A DNA stretch of 64,000 nt from NCBI RefSeq assembly GCF_024793945.1, contig NZ_JANUSD010000005.1, forward strand, positions 186,001 through 250,000, written 5' to 3'. The notes under the pieces are model-generated. The model had not been told where the DNA came from, ran no database searches, and was given only the letters and a program-made list of their open reading frames with translations. Numbering within the stretch: the stretch's first letter is position 1; each line of letters begins with the position of its first letter. Positions 15,661 through 23,761 of this stretch are shown here, piece after piece. The DNA comes from Emticicia fluvialis (GTDB taxonomy: Bacteria > Bacteroidota > Bacteroidia > Cytophagales > Spirosomataceae). A program made the position numbers and the translations under genes.

Positions 15661-15718
15661 TACTCACATCTGTAACATGAGAATAAATACAGGAGTGTTT
15701 GCAGATGTGAGTATTTTT
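15661..15718 (+). terminator. Hairpin terminator after the precursor gene
   Basis: TACTCACATCTG (15661-15672) and CAGATGTGAGTA (15702-15713) form a perfect 12-bp stem with a 29-base loop, followed by five T. It starts 14 bases after the precursor stop and lies before the convergent B1 gene. It would limit read-through and could stabilise an abundant precursor mRNA. Confidence 0.7.
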
Positions 15719-15730
15719 AAGCCTTACATT

Positions 15731-16027
15731 TCAGTTCACCACTACAATATTTCCTGAATACATTAAATTGAGGCATTCCAGGGTATCAATTGTACACTGA
15801 GATTCTTCTACTTTGAATTTCTGCATGAGCTTCTGAATCAAATCTTTTACAAGAATGGGCTGTTCCAAGTATAGCCAGATTATAGCTCCAGTATTATTCA
15901 GGTTAATATAGTTGCCACTTTTCAAATCCATTATGACTGTTTCATTATCAAATTCAACGAATTGCAAATCATTTGTTTTGCGGGCAACAAAACTTTCAAG
16001 GTGTAATAACTTTTTCATTTCTTTCAT
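15731..16027 (-). CDS. PqqD-like lasso peptide recognition protein (B1, RRE domain)
   Basis: About 98 residues forming a single PqqD/RRE domain: FVARKTNDLQFVEFDNETVIMDLKSGNYINLNNTGAIIWLYL is the winged-helix start with the typical D..SG.Y..LN..G..IW pattern, and the rest is helical. In lasso clusters this stand-alone domain (B1) binds the precursor leader and presents it to the leader peptidase (B2) and the cyclase. It lies on the strand opposite to precursor, kinase and cyclase, an unusual layout. Starts at 16057, 16027 and 16018 are possible; a -7-like TAAATTTG on the minus strand (16068-16075) makes 16057 unlikely. A role in PQQ synthesis is excluded by the absence of other pqq genes. Confidence 0.82.
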   Translation of the reverse strand: MKEMKKLLHLESFVARKTNDLQFVEFDNETVIMDLKSGNYINLNNTGAIIWLYLEQPILVKDLIQKLMQKFKVEESQCTIDTLECLNLMYSGNIVVVN

Positions 16028-16093
16028 TTTTTGATAACCATTGCCGATACTTGGCACAATTATCAGGCAAATTTATAAATATATTTAAATTTA

Positions 16094-16999
16094 ATGTTTA
16101 ATTATTGGGGGTTTGGTTTGCGTATTTTATCGGAAATTGAATTTCCGGAATTACTGTCTTGCGAATTTTCTGTACCAGATGTAGTAATTAAATATGGCAT
16201 AACACCAGAAACTATCACGGGTATCCAGCTAACAAAAAAAGGATTCTTCTACAAAATTGACGAACAGGCATTGTTGTTTAAAGTTACCAACGTTGCTAAT
16301 TATTATGCTTTTGGTGGACACACCGTGGTAGTTGAACCCTGCGTTGAACAGGAAATGCGAACGATCAGGCTTTATATTCTGGCAACTGTGATGGCCGGAA
16401 TCCTCACTCAAAGGAAATTATTGCCTTTCCATGCTTCTGCCATTATTCGCAATGAAGCTTTGATTCTAATTGCGGGCGAATCTCAGGCCGGGAAATCGAC
16501 TACTCTGGCAGGTTTAATTAAAAGAGGGTTTAATATATTTGGGGATGATGTACTGGTACTAAAAAAAGATGAAGACCAAATGGTACTGGCCAGTGCTTCA
16601 TATCCGATGATTAAACTCTGGGATGACACAATCGAAAAACTTAATGATGATACTTTCCGTGACCGCTCGTTCAGAATCAAATATGATTTGGAAAAATTCG
16701 GCATCTTTTTTCATAAGCAATTTAACAAAGATCAATATCCTTTAAAGAAAATTTATATTATTAAAAAAAAGGATATCCCTGATGTAAGTATTAAAACTCT
16801 AAGCGGAATTAACGCCTTTGAGGCGTTAAGAAGTCATATTTACCGGCCCATTCTATTACAAAGTAATACTATGCTATCCCGTAGCTTTACGATTCTAACA
16901 GAACTTTCAAAGTCTGCAGTTATTCTTGAAGTATCGAGGCCACTTGTCTGCAACCCCGAAGACCTGATAAACCATATTGAAGCTTCTATCCTTCAATAG
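16094..16999 (+). CDS. HPr kinase-like lasso peptide tailoring kinase
   Basis: 301 residues. LLPFHASAIIRNEALILIAGESQAGKSTTLAG contains the conserved His (H113) and a P-loop GESQAGKST (residues 128-136) as in HprK. GDDVLVL (D151, D152) follows, where HprK has its catalytic Asp and Mg-binding residues. The N-terminal 100 residues differ from bifunctional HprK. Similar proteins in paeninodin-type clusters (ThcoK, PadeK) phosphorylate the C-terminal Ser of the lasso precursor. The precursor here also ends in Ser, which supports that role. It is 53 bases upstream of the cyclase gene, so the two are probably one operon. The function on this substrate is inferred. Confidence 0.8.
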   Translation: MFNYWGFGLRILSEIEFPELLSCEFSVPDVVIKYGITPETITGIQLTKKGFFYKIDEQALLFKVTNVANYYAFGGHTVVVEPCVEQEMRTIRLYILATVMAGILTQRKLLPFHASAIIRNEALILIAGESQAGKSTTLAGLIKRGFNIFGDDVLVLKKDEDQMVLASASYPMIKLWDDTIEKLNDDTFRDRSFRIKYDLEKFGIFFHKQFNKDQYPLKKIYIIKKKDIPDVSIKTLSGINAFEALRSHIYRPILLQSNTMLSRSFTILTELSKSAVILEVSRPLVCNPEDLINHIEASILQ

Positions 17000-17052
17000 A
17001 CTATTGAAAGAATCTTCTTCAAAAAATCCTCCATAAAAAGATTAATCAAACT

Positions 17053-18924
17053 ATGGGTTTAATATTCGGACGTATCAATAAAACCGGGAAAAAGGTAGAT
17101 GAGACTATTCTGGAAAAGGTTTTTCAGTCTGTTTCTCGCATTAAGCCAGATGATGGCTCGTCATGGACAGACACGGATATAGTCTTGGGAAATACCCACC
17201 TTATTGAAGATGCATACCCTTACCTGGCGCACCTAATTATTACGGCAGATGCCCGTATAGATAACAGGCCCGAATTAGCTTCTATGTTGGGCAATAACGT
17301 AAATTTACTAAATGATGCCCAGCTTATATTGATGGCATTTTACAAGTGGGGCGAAAAATGCGTACAATTTCTGGAAGGAGAATTTGCGTTTGTGATATGG
17401 AACAAAGCAAGCCATGAACTCTTTGCGGCAGCCGACCCGGTAGGTCATAGACCATTATATTATTATGATTCTGAAGATGAATTTATCTTTTGTAATGAAA
17501 TAAAAGGTGTTACCGCCGTTAAGCAAACACCTGATATTTTCAATGAGGATGTGCTGATTGATTACTTTTTTAAAAAGGGACTACCCGTGCACACTTACAA
17601 TCAGGAGGTGTTTTCGCTCTGTGGCGGCAACATACTAACACTTAAACGTGGAAAAGTTGGCATAGAAAAATACTGGCGCCTGCAAGCAAGTGGAAAATAT
17701 TCTTTTAAAAAAGAGCAGGATTGGTACGACTGTCTGCTTCATTTAGTCTATAACGCCGTTGAAAAAAGGCTGGACTATGAACGGCCGGTTGGTCTTACTC
17801 TAAGTGGCGGGCTTGATTCTTCTTGCCTGGCTTTTGTACTTTCAGACCTGCTGCAAAAAAGAAACAAACCTCTTTATACTTTTTCCTCGGTATTGCCTGT
17901 TGGCTATGAGGGCATTGCCAGAGATGAGCGTAAATACATCGAATCCATTGGGAGGCGGTATCCTAATATTATACAAAATTTTGTTGATTCTTCCGAAATC
18001 GGATCTATTGATAGTTTAAACGAAAGTTTTTTATTCGACGAAAGTATTCCAAATCCATTTCATTATCTGGATAAAGCAATACTCTCCTTAGCCAGAGAAA
18101 AAAAAGTACATACTTTATTTACCGGGTACGGAGGAGACTTTGGGGTTTCATGGAAAGGTGATTTGGTTGTTTATCAATTAATCTATCAAAGGCAATTTAA
18201 AGAGGCGTTACAGCTAATAAAAGAGTTTGGAAAGCGGGAAAACCTATCAATGTTACAAGTGTTTGTTAAGAAATTTATTCCCCATACAGAGTTATACAGG
18301 CATCTTCGACCTTTGTTAAAAATGGGGAGGATAAACTGGCAAAATGAAACTACGCTGAAAAGTGATTTTGTAAAAAAATACAGCCACAGGGTAATCGAAT
18401 ATACTCCTTTGAAAGATTTTCATTCGAATGCTGAGTATCAGATAAATGAAGGCCGTTTCGGAAAAATAACTGCTATGTTTCATACAAGAAACGCTGCTTT
18501 CGGCATAGAATCGGCCGTTCCTTACTTAGATAAGTCCATTCTGGAGTTTTTGATGGATATTCCTCTGCCTTTTTTTGTGAAAGGAGGAATCCCAAGAAGT
18601 CTTATTAGAAACATTATGAAAGGAAATGTGCCTGATGAGATTACCAGACGAATGGATAAACTTCCATATTCACCCGGATACCAAAACAAAATAAAGAGTC
18701 AAAAGTCTTTGCTTCAGACAATCTCAAGTCTTAATAAATATGAATTTATTTTTGATAAGTACCTTGACAAACATAAAATCATCAATAATTTTATTAACAT
18801 TAAACCCGAAGAAGGATTTACCCCCGCTGAAAACATAGTTGGGATAAGATTAATGCAGGCCGTCAACGCAGCCGTTGTAATCAGCAGGTTAAAAGAAGAA
18901 AACTATCATTTTAAATTTGTCTGA
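17053..18924 (+). CDS. Lasso peptide cyclase (asparagine synthetase-like, C protein)
   Basis: 623 residues. The N-terminal half is a degenerate glutaminase domain: the protein begins MGLIFGRINK instead of MCG, so the catalytic Cys2 of glutamine-dependent asparagine synthetase is missing. LIITADARIDNRPELASML (residues 61-79) is a hallmark of lasso cyclases. The synthetase domain has the ATP loop TLSGGLDSS (249-257) and FGIESAVPYLDKSILEFLMDIP. These enzymes adenylate the core Asp or Glu side chain and close the macrolactam ring around the threaded tail. It follows the kinase gene directly. The codon make-up is visibly AT-rich compared with argG and cutC. No terminator is evident downstream. Confidence 0.88.
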   Translation: MGLIFGRINKTGKKVDETILEKVFQSVSRIKPDDGSSWTDTDIVLGNTHLIEDAYPYLAHLIITADARIDNRPELASMLGNNVNLLNDAQLILMAFYKWGEKCVQFLEGEFAFVIWNKASHELFAAADPVGHRPLYYYDSEDEFIFCNEIKGVTAVKQTPDIFNEDVLIDYFFKKGLPVHTYNQEVFSLCGGNILTLKRGKVGIEKYWRLQASGKYSFKKEQDWYDCLLHLVYNAVEKRLDYERPVGLTLSGGLDSSCLAFVLSDLLQKRNKPLYTFSSVLPVGYEGIARDERKYIESIGRRYPNIIQNFVDSSEIGSIDSLNESFLFDESIPNPFHYLDKAILSLAREKKVHTLFTGYGGDFGVSWKGDLVVYQLIYQRQFKEALQLIKEFGKRENLSMLQVFVKKFIPHTELYRHLRPLLKMGRINWQNETTLKSDFVKKYSHRVIEYTPLKDFHSNAEYQINEGRFGKITAMFHTRNAAFGIESAVPYLDKSILEFLMDIPLPFFVKGGIPRSLIRNIMKGNVPDEITRRMDKLPYSPGYQNKIKSQKSLLQTISSLNKYEFIFDKYLDKHKIINNFINIKPEEGFTPAENIVGIRLMQAVNAAVVISRLKEENYHFKFV

Positions 18925-19088
18925 CGCAGAATACCGATTAACATAACACTAAAAGTATTCGTCAATAATTTAGTAATCAATCACCTTATCAGACAACATG
19001 TAATGAAAATCGCAATTCCATTTTAACCAATACGCCAGTTTCAGCAATAGAAGAATTGCATGAAACTTAAAGTTTTGGGTAAGGGATA

Positions 19089-19823
19089 TCAGGCATTATC
19101 GATAATCTCTGCTACTGCCGTGCATTTATCAAAATCGGCTTCATAAATTTCAAATTCGTTAGTAAGGGCTGCGCTTGCCATACTCACATCCGCCTTGCGG
19201 TATTCCATTCTACTGTTTACAATGCCTTTGCCTGTCATGTGCAGGGCATGGACACCCGCCTCTAACAATTGCGCTGCGTTCTGGGCGCTTACACCACTGC
19301 CTGCCATAATTTCTATTCTATTGGTTGCCTTTTCAGCTAATTGTTTCAGTAGGCCTATGCCGTCAATGGCGGTATTCTTTTGCCCTGAGGTAAGTATTCT
19401 TTCGCAGCCGGTTTCAATAACCGCTTCCAACGCCTCAAAAGGCTCTACGCTTACATCAAATGCTCTGTGAAAGGTTACTTTCATGGGCCGAGCCAGTTCA
19501 ACTAATTCTTTTGTACGGATGGCATCAACCGTACCGTCCGGATTCAGGATGCCAAACACTACGCCGTCTGCTCCCAATTCTTTGGCAGTTTGTATATCGG
19601 CTTTCATTACCTCAAATTCAGTATCTGAATAACAGAAATCTCCTCCACGCGGACGAATCATGACATACAATTTGATTGAAAGATGCTGGCGAGCCAATTT
19701 TATTAATCCGGCTGACGGGCTGGTTCCGCCCTCAAACATACCTCCACATAACTCAACCCGATACGCCCCGGCCTTCTGGGCTGTCAGGCATGATTCTAAA
19801 GAAAAGCAACAGATTTCAAGCAT
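19089..19823 (-). CDS. cutC: Copper homeostasis protein CutC family
   Basis: 244 residues, the standard CutC TIM-barrel length. MLEICCFSLESCLTAQKAGAYRVELCGGMFEGGTSPSAGLI is the diagnostic N-terminus, followed by MIRPRGGDFCYSDTEFEVM and FHRAFDVSVEPFEALE and GCERILTSGQKNTAIDG. CutC was linked to copper tolerance in E. coli, but its biochemical role is unsettled. It is cytoplasmic, with no signal peptide. It lies just downstream of the gldA-like gene on the same strand with a gap of about 50 bases, and may be cotranscribed with it. Confidence 0.93.
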   Translation of the reverse strand: MLEICCFSLESCLTAQKAGAYRVELCGGMFEGGTSPSAGLIKLARQHLSIKLYVMIRPRGGDFCYSDTEFEVMKADIQTAKELGADGVVFGILNPDGTVDAIRTKELVELARPMKVTFHRAFDVSVEPFEALEAVIETGCERILTSGQKNTAIDGIGLLKQLAEKATNRIEIMAGSGVSAQNAAQLLEAGVHALHMTGKGIVNSRMEYRKADVSMASAALTNEFEIYEADFDKCTAVAEIIDNA

Positions 19824-19873
19824 ATATAAGAAAATGAGATAATAAAAGTCTTTTATTCATATAAAACTCAATA

Positions 19874-20581
19874 CTACACCGTCAACTCCCGAAAAACCTC
19901 TTCCATTGCCTTGCCATCTTTTTTCAGTTCAGATAGGGTGCTGTCGGCTACAATTTTCCCACGGTTAATGATTACCACGCGGTCGCAGATGGCCTCTACC
20001 TCCTGCATGATGTGTGTACTGAAAATAACGGTTTTGTCTTTGCCTATTTGTTTAATCAGGTCTCGTATTTCAACCAGTTGGTTAGGGTCAAGGCCGGTGG
20101 TTGGTTCGTCTAAAATCAACACATCCGGGTTATGTATCAACGCTTGGGCAAGACCTACACGTTGGCGGTAACCTTTTGATAGCTGCCCTATTTTTTTATG
20201 TTTTTCAAGGCCCAGCCCAACGCGCTCTATCGTGTTATCTATTTTAATTTCCAGGTCTCGTCCTTTCAAGCCATATAAAGAGCCAATAAAGGCCAGAAAT
20301 TCCCTCACGTACATATCCAGATACAGCGGATTATGTTCAGGCAGGTATCCTACATTCTTTTTAACCTGAATAGGCGCCGTTTTTACATCAAAGCCACTTA
20401 CCTCGGCAGTGCCTTCTGTAGCCGGAATATACCCAGTCAGGATTTTCATGGTCGTTGATTTCCCGGCACCATTTGGGCCCAGAAACCCCAGAATTTCTCC
20501 TTTTTTTACTTCAAAAGATATATTATCAACAGCTTTTTGTGTGCCGTAAACTTTGCTGAGGTGCTGAACTTTAATAGACAT
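19874..20581 (-). CDS. gldA: ABC transporter ATP-binding protein, GldA-like
   Basis: 235 residues forming one ATPase domain with Walker A GPNGAGKST (about residues 34-42), signature LSKGYRQRVGLAQALIHNPDVLILDEPTTGLDPNQ (about 133-168) and switch His (STHIMQEV). GYLPEHNPLYLDMYVREFLAF is typical of GldA-type ATPases of Bacteroidota, which work with the GldF and GldG membrane subunits in gliding motility and probably type IX secretion. No permease gene is adjacent, so the partner is elsewhere. It lies near the lasso cluster, but it lacks the fused transmembrane domain usual for lasso exporters. Confidence 0.8.
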   Translation of the reverse strand: MSIKVQHLSKVYGTQKAVDNISFEVKKGEILGFLGPNGAGKSTTMKILTGYIPATEGTAEVSGFDVKTAPIQVKKNVGYLPEHNPLYLDMYVREFLAFIGSLYGLKGRDLEIKIDNTIERVGLGLEKHKKIGQLSKGYRQRVGLAQALIHNPDVLILDEPTTGLDPNQLVEIRDLIKQIGKDKTVIFSTHIMQEVEAICDRVVIINRGKIVADSTLSELKKDGKAMEEVFRELTV

Positions 20582-20756
20582 GGTCTGGCTGTTCTATGAT
20601 ATCAGTACCGATATTAATCCCCTGGGTTATCGATACATGTAATGGTTTTACAGGTTCTTAACGCAAAAATAGGGTTTATCGTGAAAAGATTCCTTAAAAA
20701 AAGTCTTTGCAGCGCTTTTTAATTAAATTTGTTTTTATTCAACCTTATTTAAACCT

Positions 20757-21845
20757 ATGAAAAAAATTCTTCTTCTCCTGTTGGTTACCATTCAGGTAAC
20801 TTTTGCGCAAGATAAACCGGTACGTATGGGTATTGTGGGTATGACACACGACCACGTTCGGCAAATTCTGCATACCATTAAGCACGAAGGTGTTGAGATT
20901 GTGGGCTTTGCCGAACCGGATAAGGCATTGGCCATGAAATACCTGGCAGAATATAAATTGCCCGAAAGCCTGTGGTATGCCAGTCTCGACGAAATGATTG
21001 AGAAAGCAAAACCGGAAGCCGTCTGCGATTTCAGAAGTATTATTGAGCATCTGGAAACTGTACAGAAATGTGCCCCCAAAGGAGTGCATGTAATGGTTGA
21101 AAAACCATTAGCGGTTAATTTTGAAACTGCCAAACAAATGGAGGCACTGGCCAAAAAGCATAAGATTCAGTTATTGACCAATTATGAAACCACCTGGTAT
21201 GCAAGTAATCATGAAGCCTACAAAATGATTAATGAGCGCAATGAAATCGGTGAAATCAGAAAGGTGGTGATACATGACGGTCACTCTGGCCCTAAAGAAA
21301 TAGGGGTTAGTAAAACGTTTCTCGACTGGCTGGCTGACCCCGTAAAAAACGGCGGCGGCGCAATTATTGACTTTGGTTGTTACGGAACCGATATTATGGC
21401 CTGGATTATGAAAGGCGAAAGACCTCTATCGGTAACAGCTGTTACGCAGACTATCAAACCCGAAACTTACCCAAAAGTGGATGATGAGGCTACTATTATT
21501 GTAACTTATCCTAAAGCACAAGGTATATTTCAGGCTTCATGGAATTGGCCATTTGACAGAAAAGATGCAGAATTCTATGGCAAAAACGGATATATCATTG
21601 CAGATAGAACCCAGCAAATGCGTGTAAGAAAAGGAGATAGAAACGCCCCACCGGAAGAAAAGGTAGAGATTAAACCATTAGCGTATCCGCTGAACGACCC
21701 ATTCAGTTACTTTGCCGCGGTGGTACGAGGCAAAGTAAAATCTGAAAATGATTTAGGGTCATTGAAAATCAATATGGTTGCCATGGAAATTCTGGATGCG
21801 GCCGTGAAATCGGCCAAAGCCAAAAAAACCATTGAACTAAAATAA
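20757..21845 (+). CDS. Secreted Gfo/Idh/MocA family oxidoreductase
   Basis: 362 residues. A signal peptide (MKKILLLLLVTIQVTFAQ) precedes an NAD(P)-binding Rossmann domain starting PVRMGIVGMTHDHVRQI. The family motif VMVEKPLAVNFETAKQMEALAKKH lies at about residues 111-135, and GGGAIIDFGCYGTDIMAWIM at about 200 carries the conserved substrate-site Asp and Tyr. Members oxidise or reduce sugars and related polyols; exported versions are common in Bacteroidota. It is convergent with a GH43 gene with abutting stops, and the two could act on the same plant sugar, though this is inference. Confidence 0.88.
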   Translation: MKKILLLLLVTIQVTFAQDKPVRMGIVGMTHDHVRQILHTIKHEGVEIVGFAEPDKALAMKYLAEYKLPESLWYASLDEMIEKAKPEAVCDFRSIIEHLETVQKCAPKGVHVMVEKPLAVNFETAKQMEALAKKHKIQLLTNYETTWYASNHEAYKMINERNEIGEIRKVVIHDGHSGPKEIGVSKTFLDWLADPVKNGGGAIIDFGCYGTDIMAWIMKGERPLSVTAVTQTIKPETYPKVDDEATIIVTYPKAQGIFQASWNWPFDRKDAEFYGKNGYIIADRTQQMRVRKGDRNAPPEEKVEIKPLAYPLNDPFSYFAAVVRGKVKSENDLGSLKINMVAMEILDAAVKSAKAKKTIELK

Positions 21846-23636
21846 TTATTTAGGGCCAACTACCCGGCTTACGGCAGAAACGCCGTTTTCATTAAAGGCC
21901 TCAATAGCAAAGTAGTACTTTTGCCCAACCGTTAAGGCCCTTAGTTCAAGATTGGATGGGGCGTCTCCCCATATCTGGTAAGTCTGATACAGCTTATCAG
22001 CGGCGATGCCCCATAAAATATTATAGCCCACTGCGTCAGGCACTTTTTGCCAACTTATGTCTGCATTGCGTTCGTCAGTTTGTCGGCTTGCTGTCAGTCC
22101 TTCTGGTGTTACCGGAGCCTTGCCAGTTCCTTTTCCAAAGATACGTATATCACTTATGGCCAGATTCGGCATTGGCACATGTACATTTTCAAATTTAATG
22201 TAGCGTGCTCTAACAGGTTTTGCCAGTTCTTCATACGCATTGGGGCGGTCTCGTTTCTCGTTCGTGTTATCTACAATCTTAGTCCAGTCTTTGGCGTCGG
22301 TTGAAGCATACAATCTGTATTGAATATACACCTTCGGCAAGGCGCTATCGTAAATATCAGACTTATAATCGGTATAATTGATTTGCAGCGAATGCACATC
22401 CTGTGGTTTTTCTAAATCAATTGTTAGTGTTTCGCCGCTTTTGTTGGTTTTAGCTACCCAGAAGGTACGGGGGTTTTCGTCCGTTACCAGATTGGCCGAG
22501 AACTTCTCATCCTGCACCGAAGAAGACCTAACCGGTTTTTTGTAAGAGAGCAGCATCCATCCTGCAAAAAGCTCGTTTTTATCTGTCCATTTTTTGGTAG
22601 GCAATATTTGAGGGAAATCCGCAAAGCGTGTATTGGCATACATTTGTCCGTCTTTATCGAAACCTGCGGGAACCATCTCAATCCGGCGTTCAAAATTCCA
22701 GTTTACTGCTATCCATGGGGTACCGGTGTTCCAGTAATTGCCGTATAAATCCTTGAAAGTATTTCCATGCCCCATGCCTGTCATGAATCCACCGGGTTTG
22801 TACGAAACCGGATTATAAGGTGCATACGTAAATGGGCCCAGCGGGTCATCGCCTACATAAGTACCGTTGGCGTACACGTTATATTCTGTACCCGGTGCGC
22901 CATATTGCAGGTAGTATTTGCCGTTATGTTTGGTCATCCATGCGCCTTCGGTAAATGGCTTGATGGTGTCGCGGTGGTCGCGGCCAAAGCGCTCCCAACC
23001 GTGTTTTTCCGGGTGCAGGTATATCAGCCCTTTATAATTGTTTTTCTCTTTATAAGTCAGGTTTTTGTTTTTGTCGAGTTCGGCTCCGAAAAGCGGATAC
23101 ACGTTTGAAGACCCCCAGTACATAAACCAGCGGTCGGTGTCCTCGTCATGGAATAGGGCGGGGTCCCATGGGCCAATATCTTTAGGTAATTGCGGCAACC
23201 AGCGGTTATAAAAATGCAGTTTGCCGTTTTCTGGCGTGGTAGTATAAAAAATAGGTCTTTGCTGAAAGGTTGATTGGAAAAGGTAAAGTGTATCTCTCAC
23301 CGAAATGGCCGCAGGTGCGCACATATCTTCCATTGGCCAGCGGCTGGGTATAATATAATGCCAGTTCAGCAGGTCTATCGATTTCCAGTATCCACCCTGA
23401 ATGGTATGAAACAGGTAATACTCATTTTTATGGGTGATAATCACAGGGTCAGCACCTGAGCGATACGATATTTTTTCGTTGGTCTGTTCCCAGTTATACT
23501 GGTAGTTAATATCCATCGGGTTGCAGAAGGTCTTCTGCTTAAATGGCTTTGGTTTGGCTATGTTCAGCTGAGGGCTTTGCGCCAGGCTAAAAGAAGTAAT
23601 GAATAACAGGCTGAATAATAGTTGAAAGATTTTCAT
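21846..23636 (-). CDS. Glycoside hydrolase family 43-like enzyme with discoidin and Fn3 domains
   Basis: 596 residues. After the signal peptide (MKIFQLLFSLLFITSFSLAQ), a five-bladed beta-propeller of the GH43 superfamily covers about residues 40-345, with SGADPVIITHKNEYYLFHT, GPWDPALFHDEDTDRWFMYWGSS and KPFTEGAWMTKHNGKYYLQYG giving the Asp, Asp and Glu of the active site. An F5/8-type discoidin domain (about 370-500) and a fibronectin III domain (about 510-590) follow. Such enzymes release arabinose or xylose from plant polysaccharides. A nearby xylose isomerase and SemiSWEET fit a pentose diet. The exact specificity cannot be read. Confidence 0.85.
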   Translation of the reverse strand: MKIFQLLFSLLFITSFSLAQSPQLNIAKPKPFKQKTFCNPMDINYQYNWEQTNEKISYRSGADPVIITHKNEYYLFHTIQGGYWKSIDLLNWHYIIPSRWPMEDMCAPAAISVRDTLYLFQSTFQQRPIFYTTTPENGKLHFYNRWLPQLPKDIGPWDPALFHDEDTDRWFMYWGSSNVYPLFGAELDKNKNLTYKEKNNYKGLIYLHPEKHGWERFGRDHRDTIKPFTEGAWMTKHNGKYYLQYGAPGTEYNVYANGTYVGDDPLGPFTYAPYNPVSYKPGGFMTGMGHGNTFKDLYGNYWNTGTPWIAVNWNFERRIEMVPAGFDKDGQMYANTRFADFPQILPTKKWTDKNELFAGWMLLSYKKPVRSSSVQDEKFSANLVTDENPRTFWVAKTNKSGETLTIDLEKPQDVHSLQINYTDYKSDIYDSALPKVYIQYRLYASTDAKDWTKIVDNTNEKRDRPNAYEELAKPVRARYIKFENVHVPMPNLAISDIRIFGKGTGKAPVTPEGLTASRQTDERNADISWQKVPDAVGYNILWGIAADKLYQTYQIWGDAPSNLELRALTVGQKYYFAIEAFNENGVSAVSRVVGPK

Positions 23637-23704
23637 AGGTTGAAGTTTAAACTACAAATATAAAATAAGTAGGCAAAAAACAATGACCATTGAGTAGGAT
23701 AGAA

Positions 23705-23733
23705 AAAACAAAAGAGGCTCGCCCGGAGCCTCT
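23705..23733 (-). terminator. Rho-independent terminator of guaB
   Basis: AGAGGCTC (23713-23720) and GAGCCTCT (23726-23733) form a perfect 8-bp stem with a 5-base loop. On the minus strand it is followed by TTTGTTTTTTC, 29 bases after the guaB stop. Confidence 0.8.
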
Positions 23734-23761
23734 CAAGAGTATTTGTCTGGAAGACGTTTTC

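Noticed and set aside
15661..15718. Riboswitch or small RNA after the lasso precursor
   Set aside because: A simple long stem with a following T run behind a stop codon is better explained as a terminator.
15731..16027. PqqD of a PQQ synthesis pathway, linked to the PQQ-type dehydrogenase at 35050
   Set aside because: No pqqA, B, C or E is in the window, the dehydrogenase is 19 kb away, and the adjacent genes fit a lasso cluster.
17053..18924. Glutamine-dependent asparagine synthetase
   Set aside because: The N-terminal catalytic Cys is missing (MGLIFG) and the ITADARIDNR segment and neighbours fit a lasso cyclase.
19874..20581. Lasso peptide exporter
   Set aside because: It is a single ATPase domain without a membrane part, has GldA-type sequence, and is separated from the cyclase by cutC on the opposite strand.
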